Positions 8,989 through 18,018 are shown, counted from the first letter of the stretch. The stretch: 47,410 nucleotides of DNA from Primorskyibacter flagellatus (GCF_900176485.1 NZ_FWYD01000027.1:1-47410), one strand, 5' to 3'. The notes: generated by a model not told the origin, from the letters alone. A program made the numbers and translations.

Positions 8989-9860
8989 CTTCTCTTTCAT
9001 CGGGTGTCGCCCCAATGCCAACGAAAGCGCAGATCAGACGCCAGCGTAACCGGAAGACAATGAGCGTCCTGCGCATCGTCGGCATCTTGTTGATAACGGC
9101 GCTTTGGTTGTTGCCGGTCCTGTGGATCTGCGCGACCGCCTTCAAATCGCCGGGCGATGTCATCTCGCTTGACATTTTCTTCACGCCCACCCTGGACAAC
9201 TTTGCAAAAGCTGTCGGCCCCAACTATCAGTTGGGTGGCCGTATCTGGAACAGTATTATCGTGACTGTGGGCACGCTGTTGGTGGCGATCCCATCATCTA
9301 CGGCGGCGGCATATGCCTTCTCAAGGTTTCGCTACCCCGGCGGGATAGTCTGGCCCATCGGACTTTTGGCCACACAATTCGTGCCTGCGGTCATGATCAT
9401 TATTCCACTTTTCATCCTCTTTCGCTCGATCGGGCTGCTTGATACGCCTATTGCCCTCATCGCGGTAAACCTGTCGGTGGTCGTCCCTTACGCAATCTGG
9501 ATGATCAAAGGGTTCATGGATGCATTGCCGATGGACATGGAAGAGGCCGCAATGATGGATGGTGCCTCGCGGTTCCGGGCGCTTATCGATGTGGTCATTC
9601 CAGTGGCCATGCCGGGTATCATCACCGCGACGATCTTCTGCTTCGTGGTTACCTGGAACGAGTTTTTCTACGCCCTGATCCTGACAAGCAACGATTCTGT
9701 CACACTGCCCGTGTCGCTGATGAGTGCGCGGACAGACAAGGGTGACGAATGGGAAATCATGGCCGTCATCGGTCTAACAATCATGGTGCCGATGATGCTG
9801 ATCTCACGGGTGGTTCAGCGGCACTTCCTCAAGGGGCTTACAGCGGGAGCAGTGAAGTAA
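8985..9860 (+). CDS. ABC transporter permease, MalG-like
   Basis: A 291-residue inner-membrane protein. A basic amino terminus is followed by six hydrophobic segments, and the EAA loop reads DMEEAAMMDGASRFRAL. It is the second channel half of the importer. The first codons overlap the upstream permease (ATGA), and the stop overlaps the ATPase start (TAATG), so the four transporter genes are tightly coupled. Confidence 0.92.
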   Translation: MTSLSSGVAPMPTKAQIRRQRNRKTMSVLRIVGILLITALWLLPVLWICATAFKSPGDVISLDIFFTPTLDNFAKAVGPNYQLGGRIWNSIIVTVGTLLVAIPSSTAAAYAFSRFRYPGGIVWPIGLLATQFVPAVMIIIPLFILFRSIGLLDTPIALIAVNLSVVVPYAIWMIKGFMDALPMDMEEAAMMDGASRFRALIDVVIPVAMPGIITATIFCFVVTWNEFFYALILTSNDSVTLPVSLMSARTDKGDEWEIMAVIGLTIMVPMMLISRVVQRHFLKGLTAGAVK

Positions 9861-10918
9861 TGGCATCGGTAGAATTGGACGGAATTGGGAAGAAATTTGG
9901 CGATGTCGTCGGCGTCGCAACGCAGTCAATGACCATCCATGATGGCGAGTTCATGGTTTTCCTCGGCCCGTCGGGCTGCGGCAAGACCACGACCATGCGG
10001 ATGATCGCAGGTCTCCTGGAACCATCCGAAGGCCGCGTTCTGGTCGACGGTGAGGACGTGACCTACGACGCGCCCAAAGACCGTGACATCGCCATGGTTT
10101 TTCAGAATTACGGTTTGTATCCGCATATGTCTGTGGGCGAGAATATTGGTTATCCCCTGAAGGTGCGCGGTCTGTCGAAGGCGGATCGTAAGGCTCAGAT
10201 CCAGGATGTGGCCGAACGGGTGGAACTGACGCAGCTTCTTGATCGTCGCCCCAGCGCGCTGTCTGGTGGCCAACGGCAACGCGTGGCACTGGCGCGTGCC
10301 ATTGTCCGGCGGCCCAAAGTGTTCCTGATGGATGAACCCCTGTCCAACCTCGACGCGCAGCTGCGCGTGTCGATGCGGGCAGAGATCAAGCATCTGCAAC
10401 AGGAGATGGGCATCACGACCGTCTATGTGACCCACGACCAAATCGAAGCGCTGACTTTGGCCGACCGTATCGTGATTATGCAAAAAGGCGTCATCCAGCA
10501 GCTTGGCACTCCGGAAGAGATCTACAACACGCCGGCCAACCTGTTTGTCGCCAATTTCATCGGCTCTCCTTCGATGAATCTGATAAACGGGTCGCTGGAA
10601 AACGGTATATTCACAGCGCCGGGCGGTGTTCATGTCCCGTTGAAAGATAGCAGCCAGAAAAACCGCGCGAATGTTGTTCTTGGCATACGCCCGGAAGACA
10701 TGAGCGTCTGCGATGCGGTCGGTGCAATGATATCGGGTGTCCTCTACAACTCCGAGATGACAGGCGACGCTGTTTTTGCAACGATTGACGTAGGCGAGGC
10801 GCGCGTATGCGCACGCGGAGACCGGCATTTGCGTTTTCAAAAGGCGCAGAAGGTCGGCTTTGATCTCGACCTCGATTACGTTCACTTGTTCGACGGAAAA
10901 TCCGGTGCGCGCCTATAA
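9860..10918 (+). CDS. ABC transporter ATP-binding protein, MalK/UgpC-like
   Basis: A 352-residue ATPase. The Walker A loop is GPSGCGKTT, the signature LSGGQRQRVALARA, the Walker B DEPLSNLD, and the switch histidine sits in VTHDQIEALT. The carboxy-terminal third is the TOBE/MalK regulatory domain, with LGIRPEDM. The ATG at 9860 overlaps the stop of the preceding permease and gives the standard length; an in-frame upstream extension would lie inside the permease gene. The 3' end overlaps the convergent LacI-type gene by 6 bases. Confidence 0.93.
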   Translation: MASVELDGIGKKFGDVVGVATQSMTIHDGEFMVFLGPSGCGKTTTMRMIAGLLEPSEGRVLVDGEDVTYDAPKDRDIAMVFQNYGLYPHMSVGENIGYPLKVRGLSKADRKAQIQDVAERVELTQLLDRRPSALSGGQRQRVALARAIVRRPKVFLMDEPLSNLDAQLRVSMRAEIKHLQQEMGITTVYVTHDQIEALTLADRIVIMQKGVIQQLGTPEEIYNTPANLFVANFIGSPSMNLINGSLENGIFTAPGGVHVPLKDSSQKNRANVVLGIRPEDMSVCDAVGAMISGVLYNSEMTGDAVFATIDVGEARVCARGDRHLRFQKAQKVGFDLDLDYVHLFDGKSGARL

Positions 10919-12016
10919 AGAAGGGCATTCCTTGTCTTGAATACGTGCAGACGTGCGCACGATCAAACGACCGGCCATTCGGATGTTGCGTTCTTCAACA
11001 TCCGTATTGGTTGCCCGCGAAAGCAACAGCTCGACAGCTTTCAGCGCCATCTCAAGAATGGGTTGCCGGATCGTGGTTAGCTGATAGCTTAAACGCCCGG
11101 CTTCCGCGATGTCGTCGAATCCAACGACAGAAATATCCTCGGGTATGCGCCAGCCAAGCTTGTAGCGACACGCATCCATGACCCCCAATGCAAGCTGATC
11201 ATTGGCGCAAAAAACAGCGTCAGGTCGCGGCAGATTTTCGACCAGATCGGTAAATGCCGTAAGACCCTGATCGTAGGAAAAGTCTGTCGACACGGTCGGC
11301 ACATGCGCAACGCCCAATTCCGCAAGGCGGGCAACGAATGCACTGGCTCTGACAAGGCTGACCTGTGCCTTTTCAGGGCCTTTGATGCATACAATCCTGC
11401 GGTGCCCGGCCTCGAACAAAAGATCCGCAGCCCTTTGGCCCGCTTCGGCGTGATCCGTGGCGATGCTGTCTGTAAGGGCGGATTTGACATCGCGGTTGAA
11501 AAACACAATCGGAACGCGGCGCGTCCGAAACCGACTGATATCGGTCTCTTTCATATTGGAGCAACAGATCAAACCATCGAGCGGATATTCCAGCGCTTCG
11601 TCGATGATGGACCCGACCGTCGCGTCACTCTCAATCACCATCAGTAACATGCGTCGCTTCTCGCTGCGCAAAGCGTCGCCCAATGTATAAACAAGTTCGG
11701 GATTGTTTCGGATGGTGAACCGCGTTGCGACCACGCCCACCATGTTGGACTTTCGTGTTATCAGGGATCGCGCCAAAGCGTTGCGGGAATAGCCCAACTC
11801 GGCGGCGATGCGCCGCACACGCTCTCGCGTTTCTGGCGAAATGTTACTGTCATCTTGAAAGCATCGCGAGACCGTCGACTGAGCAACGCCAGCAGCTTTC
11901 GCTACGTCGTAGGATGTGGCAGGGTACGGTATCTCATTGTCAGAGGCGCTCAAGTGTACAATCCTAATTCCAGGCAACGAAGCGCAACCAAGGCGCACGT
12001 TCTTGCCTCGCATCAT
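10913..12016 (-). CDS. LacI-family transcriptional regulator
   Basis: The helix-turn-helix YDVAKAAGVAQSTVSRCFQ is followed by the hinge NALARSLITRKS and a sugar-binding-like effector domain, 367 residues in the longest form. The ATG at 12016 has no obvious ribosome site. A TTG at 11953, preceded by AGGA, would give 346 residues, the usual LacI size, and may be the true start. It is convergent with the MalK-like gene and most likely represses the SnoaL/hydrolase/ABC operon (4836-10918), which also has a divergent LysR regulator at its other end. The effector is unknown. Confidence 0.9.
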   Translation of the reverse strand: MMRGKNVRLGCASLPGIRIVHLSASDNEIPYPATSYDVAKAAGVAQSTVSRCFQDDSNISPETRERVRRIAAELGYSRNALARSLITRKSNMVGVVATRFTIRNNPELVYTLGDALRSEKRRMLLMVIESDATVGSIIDEALEYPLDGLICCSNMKETDISRFRTRRVPIVFFNRDVKSALTDSIATDHAEAGQRAADLLFEAGHRRIVCIKGPEKAQVSLVRASAFVARLAELGVAHVPTVSTDFSYDQGLTAFTDLVENLPRPDAVFCANDQLALGVMDACRYKLGWRIPEDISVVGFDDIAEAGRLSYQLTTIRQPILEMALKAVELLLSRATNTDVEERNIRMAGRLIVRTSARIQDKECPSL

Positions 12017-12125
12017 TTACAAGTTTTGGCCAAGTAACCAGAATAAATAGTCCCTTGCTGTATCTAGACGATGAATTTGGCATGGGACAGAAACCGGCAT
12101 ACACAGGTTATTGAACGTGACAGCA

Positions 12126-12559
12126 CTAACAATTTAACATAATATTTTCTGCGCGAGCGTGTTTGCTTTCGCGACCAGCCGAGGTTCCGACCGGTTCTCC
12201 AAAGCGCTCTTTGCTGACTTCACCACCAAGATGTCGGGCGAGAATGCCGAGCCCGTAGCAACAGCCCATAAACGGGCGATCCGTATCGATGACTTGTGGC
12301 ATCAGCCCCAAAATCCGCCTTTCGATCCGAGCATCTGTGCTACTTTTTCTTCTGGTGTGTCACTCACACAGCCCGGACCACCGCCGACAATCACGGCCGA
12401 AAAGTCAGTCACGTCCAGATCGGAAGGGATGACCTCCTGGTCGAGACGAATTCGGCGGGTCTGCTCCGGAGACATCGCGCACCTGACTGGAATAGACGCG
12501 TACTCATCGTCAGACGCATCGGTTTCTGGCCGGAATTGTAGGATATGGAGCGTCTTCAT
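12126..12559 (-). pseudogene. Frameshifted class I glutamine amidotransferase (GMP synthase-like)
   Basis: Two minus-strand frames together read as the first half of a class I glutamine amidotransferase. The upstream frame starts at 12559 (MKTLHILQFRPE) and reaches VIVGGGPGCVSD. After a frameshift near 12305-12330 the other frame carries RPFMGCCYGLGILARHLGG, the nucleophile elbow with its cysteine. Similarity ends near GEPVG and the His-Glu part of the triad is missing. The gene is therefore both frameshifted and truncated. Its start is in frame with, and fused behind, a virB2 fragment. It is non-functional. Confidence 0.75.
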
Positions 12560-12628
12560 GCGCGTTCGATCTCGGTTTTTTGGGTGTGCACGGGCGGGAA
12601 GGGTAACCCCCCCAATCGAGGAGGTTGA

Positions 12629-12820
12629 CCGCCCGGCGATCAGCGCGCCCACCGCGACGATGGTCATGAACAGGCGGCCCGCCAGCCCCGTCAGCGCGTT
12701 GAGTACGGACACGAAGAAATTGTTCAGCCCCGATGTATCAATCGGTTGCCCATCGGCAGGGGCCGCCAATACACAGGCCACAAGGCAAATGCTGGCGAAT
12801 TTGATCTTGTTTTGTTCCAT
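12629..12820 (-). pseudogene. Truncated VirB2/TrbC-type pilin fragment
   Basis: The first 64 codons encode a signal peptide (KFASICLVACVLAAPADG) and one hydrophobic helix typical of type IV secretion major pilin. The second half is missing: the frame runs directly into the glutamine amidotransferase remnant. It lies 19 bases after the virB1 remnant, the natural virB1-virB2 order. It is a relic of a conjugation or effector-secretion locus. No other virB genes are visible nearby. Confidence 0.6.
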
Positions 12821-12838
12821 ATGGTTTTCCTCTCGGTT

Positions 12839-13221
12839 TTAGCTGCGAAGTCTGGACCAGACGCCGAGAACCTTTCGGACGTGGCCTTGGGTTTCGCGAT
12901 AGGGCGGTATTCAGCCATGCCGCGATGCCGCATCCGGGCCTGCGTTATAGGCCGCGAGCGCCAGTGCTGGTGTTCCGATTTTACTGAGCATCGACAGAAG
13001 ATACCGCGCGGACCCATCAAGGTTCTGTACGGGCGCACGCGGGTTCACGCCGAGATCCTGTGCCGTTGCAGGCATCAGCTGGCCTAGGCCGACAGCACCC
13101 ACATAGGAGCGCGCGGATTCGAGCCACCCGTATTGAAGTTGATGACGAAGGAGTCAGCCGCCGCAGAAGAGGCTGCAAACAGACCTCTGATAATAAACAT
13201 TATGGTAATACGATCTGTCAT
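12839..13221 (-). pseudogene. VirB1-type lytic transglycosylase, disrupted
   Basis: The core reads GAVGLGQLMPATAQDLGV, then ARYLLSMLSKIGTPALALAAYNAG, the lysozyme-like fold of VirB1 murein transglycosylases that open the cell wall for a type IV secretion channel. After NAGPDAASRHG an in-frame TGA (12911-12913) interrupts it. The same frame then continues IPPYRETQGHVRKVLGVW to a TAA at 12839, so one base change probably turned a glycine codon (GGA) into a stop. The amino-terminal part (from 13221) is in another frame and lacks the usual catalytic glutamate region, so a deletion or frameshift also hit it. Confidence 0.75.
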
Positions 13222-13295
13222 TTGCCACCGCCGATTTCGCTTCTTCTTGCCTGAGATTGTTAGCCAGGTTTCATCAAGCTTGGCTTCGAACGCGA

Positions 13296-13439
13296 TCAAA
13301 AGGTTTGCGCCTTGACCTGAAAGCCAGAGATTTCACCCCAGGGCTGACCCTGCCTGCCTGATTGACGTCCATAACGCGCATAGGCACGCATGATCGGGCC
13401 GCCTTTCCGACTGTTTCTATCAACTTTTAGCTTGACCCA
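13296..13439 (-). pseudogene. Possible carboxy-terminal remnant of an unidentified gene
   Basis: A minus-strand frame, open without a convincing start, ends at a TGA at 13296-13298 and encodes a basic tail including YGRQSGRQGQPWGEISGF. It lies just upstream of, and on the same strand as, the virB1 and virB2 relics, so it may be another relic of the same element. I do not recognise the family. The rest of 13300-13535 holds nothing else I can support. Confidence 0.25.
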
Positions 13440-13535
13440 TCTAACTCGGCTGATAAACGATCAGACTGTCCAGCCAGCGCGCAGCCGTAACAAGCGCCAG
13501 CCAGCATCGCATGAAAATTCTGACTGGAGGGTGCC

Positions 13536-13958
13536 ATGGCTTTGCGCGCATCAACTCTCGCCCTTGCCTGCCTTTGCGCGTCGCCGCTTGCGGCGCAGGA
13601 AGACGCGGCGGGCAAGCTGACCATCGAGCTGAACTCGGTCGAGCCCGAGCAAGATAATTGCCGCATGAGTTTTGTCATTCTGAATGGCCATGATGTCGAC
13701 ATCAAATCCGCCGTGTTCGAGGCGGTGCTTTTTGACATTGACGGCCGCGTTGATCGCCTGACGCTATTCGATTTCGGTTCCCTGCCTGCCAGCCGCCCGC
13801 GGGTGCGCCAATTCGTCGTGCCTCAGCTTGCTTGTGACCAGCTGGCGCGGGTTCTGATAAACGGTGCGCAGACCTGCGAGACGGACGTAGCGCGCAAGGA
13901 CATTTGCACCGAATCCATTGATCTGAAATCCAGGTTAGAGATTGAGGTGGTCGGATGA
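13536..13958 (+). CDS. Small exported protein of the TonB operon, unknown function
   Basis: A 140-residue protein with a classical Sec signal (ALRASTLALACLCASPLAAQ, cleavage after the second Ala of AAQ likely). The mature part is mostly beta-prone and has four cysteines (in NCRM, LACD, QTCET and DICTE), compatible with two disulfides in the periplasm. A GGAGGG site precedes the ATG. It overlaps the ExbB-like gene by ATGA, so it belongs to the same operon. Its position suggests a periplasmic partner of the energy-transducing complex. I do not recognise a named family. Confidence 0.75.
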   Translation: MALRASTLALACLCASPLAAQEDAAGKLTIELNSVEPEQDNCRMSFVILNGHDVDIKSAVFEAVLFDIDGRVDRLTLFDFGSLPASRPRVRQFVVPQLACDQLARVLINGAQTCETDVARKDICTESIDLKSRLEIEVVG

Positions 13959-14611
13959 TGCAATCGCTGGTCGAGGCCATTCAGCGGATCGCCGATCTGG
14001 GCGGGCCTGTTGTGCTCCTGCTTTGTGCATTGTCCATCGTCGTAATGACAGTGGTTCTGTACAAGCTCTGGCAATTTACCACCGCAGGCGTCGGGCGTCA
14101 CAAGGCGCTTCGCGACGCTGTGGCCGCGTGGGACGCAGGCGACCGTGCAGGTGCGCGCAGTTACCTGAACCGGTCGCGCAGCTATCTGTGCCCGGTCGTG
14201 GACATGGCCATGTCCGGGCAACGCGATGGCGAACGTCTGGAAGCCGAAGCCGAGCTTCGCTTTGCCAAGCTGGAGCGCGGCTTCCGCCTGCTGGATTCTG
14301 TGGCGCAGCTTGCGCCGCTTTTAGGACTGTTTGGCACGGTCATTGGCATGATTTCGGCGTTTCAGGCGCTTCAGGACGCGGGCGCGCAGGTTGATCCCTC
14401 CATTCTGGCCGGGGGCATCTGGGTGGCGTTGCTGACCACCGCAGTCGGGTTGGCCGTCGCCATGCCGACGGCCCTGATCCTGAGCTGGTTCGAGGCCCGG
14501 ATGGATGCCGAAAGGGTGCTGGCGGGTAAAGCCCTGCGCACCATCCTTGCCCCCACGGGCCGCACCGCTGAATTGCAAGATGTGGCCACAGGTGCCGCGG
14601 TTCATGCGTAG
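13955..14611 (+). CDS. exbB: MotA/TolQ/ExbB proton channel family protein
   Basis: A 218-residue inner-membrane protein. One transmembrane helix lies near residues 18-40 and two more in the carboxy-terminal half, including LAPLLGLFGTVIGMISAF, the typical pore segment, and LLTTAVGLAVAMPTALI. It forms the pentameric proton channel that powers TonB with the ExbD dimers encoded next. The ATG overlaps the previous stop, and its stop lies inside the next gene's start (ATGCGTAG). Confidence 0.9.
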   Translation: MMQSLVEAIQRIADLGGPVVLLLCALSIVVMTVVLYKLWQFTTAGVGRHKALRDAVAAWDAGDRAGARSYLNRSRSYLCPVVDMAMSGQRDGERLEAEAELRFAKLERGFRLLDSVAQLAPLLGLFGTVIGMISAFQALQDAGAQVDPSILAGGIWVALLTTAVGLAVAMPTALILSWFEARMDAERVLAGKALRTILAPTGRTAELQDVATGAAVHA

Positions 14612-14978
14612 ACGCACCCGCCGCAGACGCTTGTCGATGACATCGCTGATCGATGTTATCTTCTTGCTGCTGTTGTTTTTCATGCTCAGTTCGACATTCA
14701 CCCGGTTTTCCGAAGTCGAATTGGCCGCCGGGGGCGCAGCGGGTGCCGCAACTGCGTCCGACATCCGTCCCTTCTTCCTGCGCTTGGGCACCGACAGCCT
14801 TGACCTCAACGGGCGTGATATTGCCTTCGCCAGCTTGGCCGACGGGTTCGGCGAAGATGCGGCCCCTGTGGTGTTGGTCTCGATGGTGCCATCGGTGACA
14901 GCGCAACGTCTGACTGACTTACTGGTTGCCCTTCGGGCCGTTCCGGGCGCGAAAGTCACCGTTCTGGAGAGATCCTGA
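14604..14978 (+). CDS. exbD: ExbD/TolR-family protein 1
   Basis: A 124-residue protein. A very basic amino terminus (RRRTRRRR) precedes a single transmembrane helix, IDVIFLLLLFFMLSSTF, with the proton-carrying aspartate at its start, then a periplasmic domain. I chose the ATG at 14604 because it overlaps the exbB stop and gives the family length. It forms a pair with the second ExbD-like gene, a duplication that can mean a heterodimeric stator. Confidence 0.9.
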   Translation: MRRRTRRRRLSMTSLIDVIFLLLLFFMLSSTFTRFSEVELAAGGAAGAATASDIRPFFLRLGTDSLDLNGRDIAFASLADGFGEDAAPVVLVSMVPSVTAQRLTDLLVALRAVPGAKVTVLERS

Positions 14979-15364
14979 TGCGGCGCCTGAAATCCAGTTC
15001 CGAACGCGAACCGACCACTGCGCTTATCAACATCGTCTTCCTGATGTTGATTTTCTTTCTTGTTGCCGGAACGCTCGCGCCGTCGCTGGACAAGGACCTG
15101 AAGCTGGTCCGCACGAAAGACCTTGACCGGCATGCTCCGGCAGATGCGCTTGTGGTGCATCCGGATGGCCGTTTGTCCGTGCGCGGCATGGATGTCAATG
15201 ACGCAGCGACATATTTCGCAGGGCTGGACAACGACGCGCGCAAGCGGGTTCGGGTCGTCCCCGATCAAGACCTGCCCGCCAGCGCGTTGGTGGCCTTGGG
15301 TCGAGACCTGCGCAGTGCCGGCGCAGAATCTGTCGTCATCGTGACCGAGAGGGGGCTGGAATGA
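14978..15364 (+). CDS. exbD: ExbD/TolR-family protein 2
   Basis: A 128-residue protein with the same layout as its neighbour: a short charged cytoplasmic start, a helix TALINIVFLMLIFFLVAG and a periplasmic domain. Here the helix begins with Asn where ExbD normally has its proton-binding Asp (neighbour: SLIDVIF; here: ALINIVF). If that Asp is truly absent, this copy may be structural rather than proton-conducting. It overlaps the preceding stop by one base and TonB by ATGA. Confidence 0.88.
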   Translation: MRRLKSSSEREPTTALINIVFLMLIFFLVAGTLAPSLDKDLKLVRTKDLDRHAPADALVVHPDGRLSVRGMDVNDAATYFAGLDNDARKRVRVVPDQDLPASALVALGRDLRSAGAESVVIVTERGLE

Positions 15365-16323
15365 TTTCGACCTCCCGCTCCGTGAAACTGGCATGTGTGC
15401 TGTTGGCAGCAAGTGCCCATGCCGCTTTGGCACTGGCTTTGATGACCAATGATCCGGTCAGAACGGAGGGCGCGCCCGGCAGCGCGGATGTACAACTGGG
15501 GTCGTCCTTTGCGGATATGGCTGCGGGGACGATGACAAACGAAAGCGTTGAGAAGGCGATTCAGCCTGACAGCGCCGCGCGCCCGCTACAGCCTGACCAA
15601 GCAACGCCATCCCCTGGCGAACGCCTGAAGGTGACCAAGGCCGCGCCTCCGGAAACGACGCTGCCCAATCCGGATGCGATCACCAAAGCCGTGCAACCAG
15701 CGCCCCCGTCTCCCTTGACGGTTCCCGTTGCGCCTCTCACGCCCAGTAGCACCATTCAAGCCACGCGCCAAACGGCAGCACCGCCGCGGTCGTCTGCGCC
15801 GACATCACGAGAAATGATCAAAGCCGAAGCGACAAATGCAACGGCTGTAGCGCGCTCCCTGCGCCCCATGGCCCGTAGCCGCGAAGTCGAAGAAAAGGCG
15901 CAACAACAGGCCGAAGCCGAAAAGGCCACCAAGCCCAAACAAACCGAACAGCCACGCGGTAATTCCCAGAGAAACGCCCGTGCAGGTGCCACAACCGGGA
16001 CACGCACTGCGAAGTCCAAGTCCAGCGGGTCCGGCGGGAAAAAGTCCAGCGCCAGTGGCAATGCGGCAGTGAGCAACTATCCTGGCGTGGTCATGTCCTG
16101 TGTGTCTCGGTCTGGTCGCCCAAACGTCCGTGGACGCGGAACCACGCGTGTGTCGTTCAGCGTTGCGAACAACGGGCGTATTACAAATGTCGCTCTGGCG
16201 GGCGCATCGGGGAATTCACGACTTGACCGGGCGGCCCTTGATCTTGTGCGACGGGTTCGATCCTGCCCGCCCCCACCTGCGGGGGCAAGACGGAGCTTTT
16301 CCATTGGGATCTCGGCGCGTTGA
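15361..16323 (+). CDS. tonB: TonB-family energy transducer
   Basis: A 320-residue protein. An amino-terminal membrane anchor (LACVLLAASAHAALALALM) is followed by a long Pro/Ala/Thr- and Lys/Glu-rich stretch (about residues 60-235) able to span the periplasm. The carboxy-terminal TonB domain includes GTTRVSFSVANNGRITNVAL and the conserved ending near CPPPPAGARRSFSI. It transmits energy from ExbB/ExbD to outer-membrane receptors. No TonB-dependent receptor is encoded in this window, so its client lies elsewhere. The 198 bases up to tmm (16324-16521) hold no gene. Confidence 0.9.
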   Translation: MISTSRSVKLACVLLAASAHAALALALMTNDPVRTEGAPGSADVQLGSSFADMAAGTMTNESVEKAIQPDSAARPLQPDQATPSPGERLKVTKAAPPETTLPNPDAITKAVQPAPPSPLTVPVAPLTPSSTIQATRQTAAPPRSSAPTSREMIKAEATNATAVARSLRPMARSREVEEKAQQQAEAEKATKPKQTEQPRGNSQRNARAGATTGTRTAKSKSSGSGGKKSSASGNAAVSNYPGVVMSCVSRSGRPNVRGRGTTRVSFSVANNGRITNVALAGASGNSRLDRAALDLVRRVRSCPPPPAGARRSFSIGISAR

Positions 16324-16521
16324 GCCGGGTGATCGCCACATCGCACTCTGGGTGAACGGACCCTGTTTAGCAGTATGCGCAGAACGAAGTGGCCGCTGCG
16401 CCGGACGTTGGGACATTCACCAGAAGCGTATTGACGAATAGCCAACAGATATACGTCGCCTTGCTGGAGAAGGCCCAAGATGTCCAGCCGAGACAATCGG
16501 CCGGACACAATGTCAGAGTGA

Positions 16522-17868
16522 TCAGTTCTGCAAGTAGACTTCGAGCGAATCGTCCAGTGCATCTTTCCAAGGCGTGTGGTGAACCGGGGCCATCGTATTT
16601 GTGATGACCGACCGATAGGAGTTGTCGCGAAACGCCATGATGTCATCCATCTTGTGCTGTTTCCACGCAAAGAACGCGGCGCAAGCGCCATCCACATCAA
16701 AACTGGGATAGTCCGTTTCGGCAATCAGTTCCTTGATGTAGTCGCCTTGATACTGGATTGCATATTTCACATCATCGCTGGCTTCTTCGCGCTCCATGCG
16801 TTCCTTCACGTCGTCCGTGAGGGTTTTCATGTCAGTCGGCACTTGCAGTTTGCCCATGATCGCATCGCGGACCCACCATGCCTGTGCGTCGAACATGTTG
16901 AAGGTGAACCATTGGTCCTGCATGCCGATGTAGAACATCTTCGTGTTCTTTACGAAAACCACGCCCTTGTAGAGATCGGACGACGCCAGCCGGTTGGCCG
17001 TTTTAAGGCGCAGATCGTCTGGGAGATAGTTGAAGAAGTGCTTGTAGCCGGTGCAGAGGATGATCGCATCGACATCGCGCGACGTGCCGTCCTTGAAATA
17101 TGCGGTCTTCTCGTCAACGCGCTCAAGGGCCGGAACTTCGTCCCAATTGTCAGGCCATTCAAAGCCCATCGGCGCGGTGCGATACGACGAAGTAACTGAT
17201 TTGGCACCGTATTTCCAGCATTGCGACCCGATATCCTCTGCCGAATACGATGCTCCGACAACAAGGATGTCCTTGCCTTCGAATTCGCGCGCGTCGCGGA
17301 AATCGTGCGCATGAAGGATTCGCCCGTTGAATGATTCGAATCCGTCATATTCCGGGACGTTCGGTGTTGAAAAGTGACCCGAGGCGCAGATGACGTAGTC
17401 AAAATCCTCTTCGTAGGTTGTGTCCTTGATCTGGTCATGCACCGTGATGGTGAAATTCTCTTCGGCTTCGTTGTAGCGCACCCAACGGATCGGTGAGTTG
17501 AAGCGGATCCAGTCGCGGATGCCCGCCTTTTCAACCCGACCCACAATATAGTCGAAAAGAACCGCGCGAGGAGGATAGGAGGCGATTTGCTTGCCGAAGT
17601 GCTCTTCAAAGGAATAGTCTGCAAACTCAAGACCTTCCTTCGGACCGTTTGACCAAAGGTAACGGTACATGGAGCAGTGCACAGGCTCACCGTGCGCATC
17701 CAGCCCGGTACGCCATGTGTAGTTCCAAAGGCCACCCCAGTTGCTCTGCTTTTCGAAGCAAACGATTTCAGGGATCTCTTCGCCGTTCTGATGTGCAGAC
17801 TGGAAGGCTCGCATCTGGGCCATGCCCGAAGGACCGGCTCCGATGATGGCAACACGCTTGGCAGTCAT
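16522..17868 (-). CDS. tmm: Trimethylamine monooxygenase
   Basis: A 448-residue class B flavin monooxygenase that oxidises trimethylamine to trimethylamine N-oxide using NADPH and O2, in the cytoplasm. The FAD loop is GAGPSG (residues 10-15). The FMO fingerprint FxGxxxHxxxF falls at residues 180-190 (F180, G182, H186, F190), and the NADP loop GASYSA is at 205-210. [17 protein letters not shown] matches known bacterial Tmm closely. The ATG at 17868 follows AGGAGA; the longer frame to 17940 adds a cysteine-containing tail with no family support and would run over the promoter. The gene is divergent from the binding-protein-like gene at 18019. With tdm, dmm, mgs and mgd present, the assignment to trimethylamine is strong. 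The enzyme can also act on dimethyl sulfide in related organisms. Confidence 0.95.
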   Translation of the reverse strand: MTAKRVAIIGAGPSGMAQMRAFQSAHQNGEEIPEIVCFEKQSNWGGLWNYTWRTGLDAHGEPVHCSMYRYLWSNGPKEGLEFADYSFEEHFGKQIASYPPRAVLFDYIVGRVEKAGIRDWIRFNSPIRWVRYNEAEENFTITVHDQIKDTTYEEDFDYVICASGHFSTPNVPEYDGFESFNGRILHAHDFRDAREFEGKDILVVGASYSAEDIGSQCWKYGAKSVTSSYRTAPMGFEWPDNWDEVPALERVDEKTAYFKDGTSRDVDAIILCTGYKHFFNYLPDDLRLKTANRLASSDLYKGVVFVKNTKMFYIGMQDQWFTFNMFDAQAWWVRDAIMGKLQVPTDMKTLTDDVKERMEREEASDDVKYAIQYQGDYIKELIAETDYPSFDVDGACAAFFAWKQHKMDDIMAFRDNSYRSVITNTMAPVHHTPWKDALDDSLEVYLQN

Positions 17869-17938
17869 ATGTGATTCTCCTGTGGTATGGACCAAATAGT
17901 CGTTTGTGGTTCTTTTGGTTCCGCAAATGGTGCAATTC

Positions 17939-17967
17939 ATTATACCAAAATGTCAACATTATTCCAA
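17939..17967 (-). promoter_or_regulatory. Probable tmm promoter with a flanking inverted repeat
   Basis: On the minus strand a TTGGAA (-35-like) and a perfect TATAAT (-10) are separated by 17 bases, giving a start point about 65 bases upstream of the tmm ATG. A 7-base inverted repeat, TTTTGGT (17913-17919) and ACCAAAA (17944-17950), spans the -10 and the transcription start, a good position for a repressor. The adjacent GntR regulator is the obvious candidate. Confidence 0.55.
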
Positions 17968-18018
17968 TTTGGACCGAAAGATGATGAATTCGTCTGTCTT
18001 TACTGCTAACCCGGAAAC

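Noticed and set aside
9926-10885. Minus-strand ORF of 319 codons
   Set aside because: It is antisense to the MalK-like ATPase, whose motifs are complete on the plus strand.
14321-15433. Minus-strand ORF of 370 codons
   Set aside because: It is antisense to the exbB-exbD-exbD genes, which have proper starts, overlaps and membrane helices.
17949-17954. TTGACA on the minus strand upstream of tmm as a -35 element
   Set aside because: It lies only 6 bases from the TATAAT; TTGGAA at 17 bases fits better.
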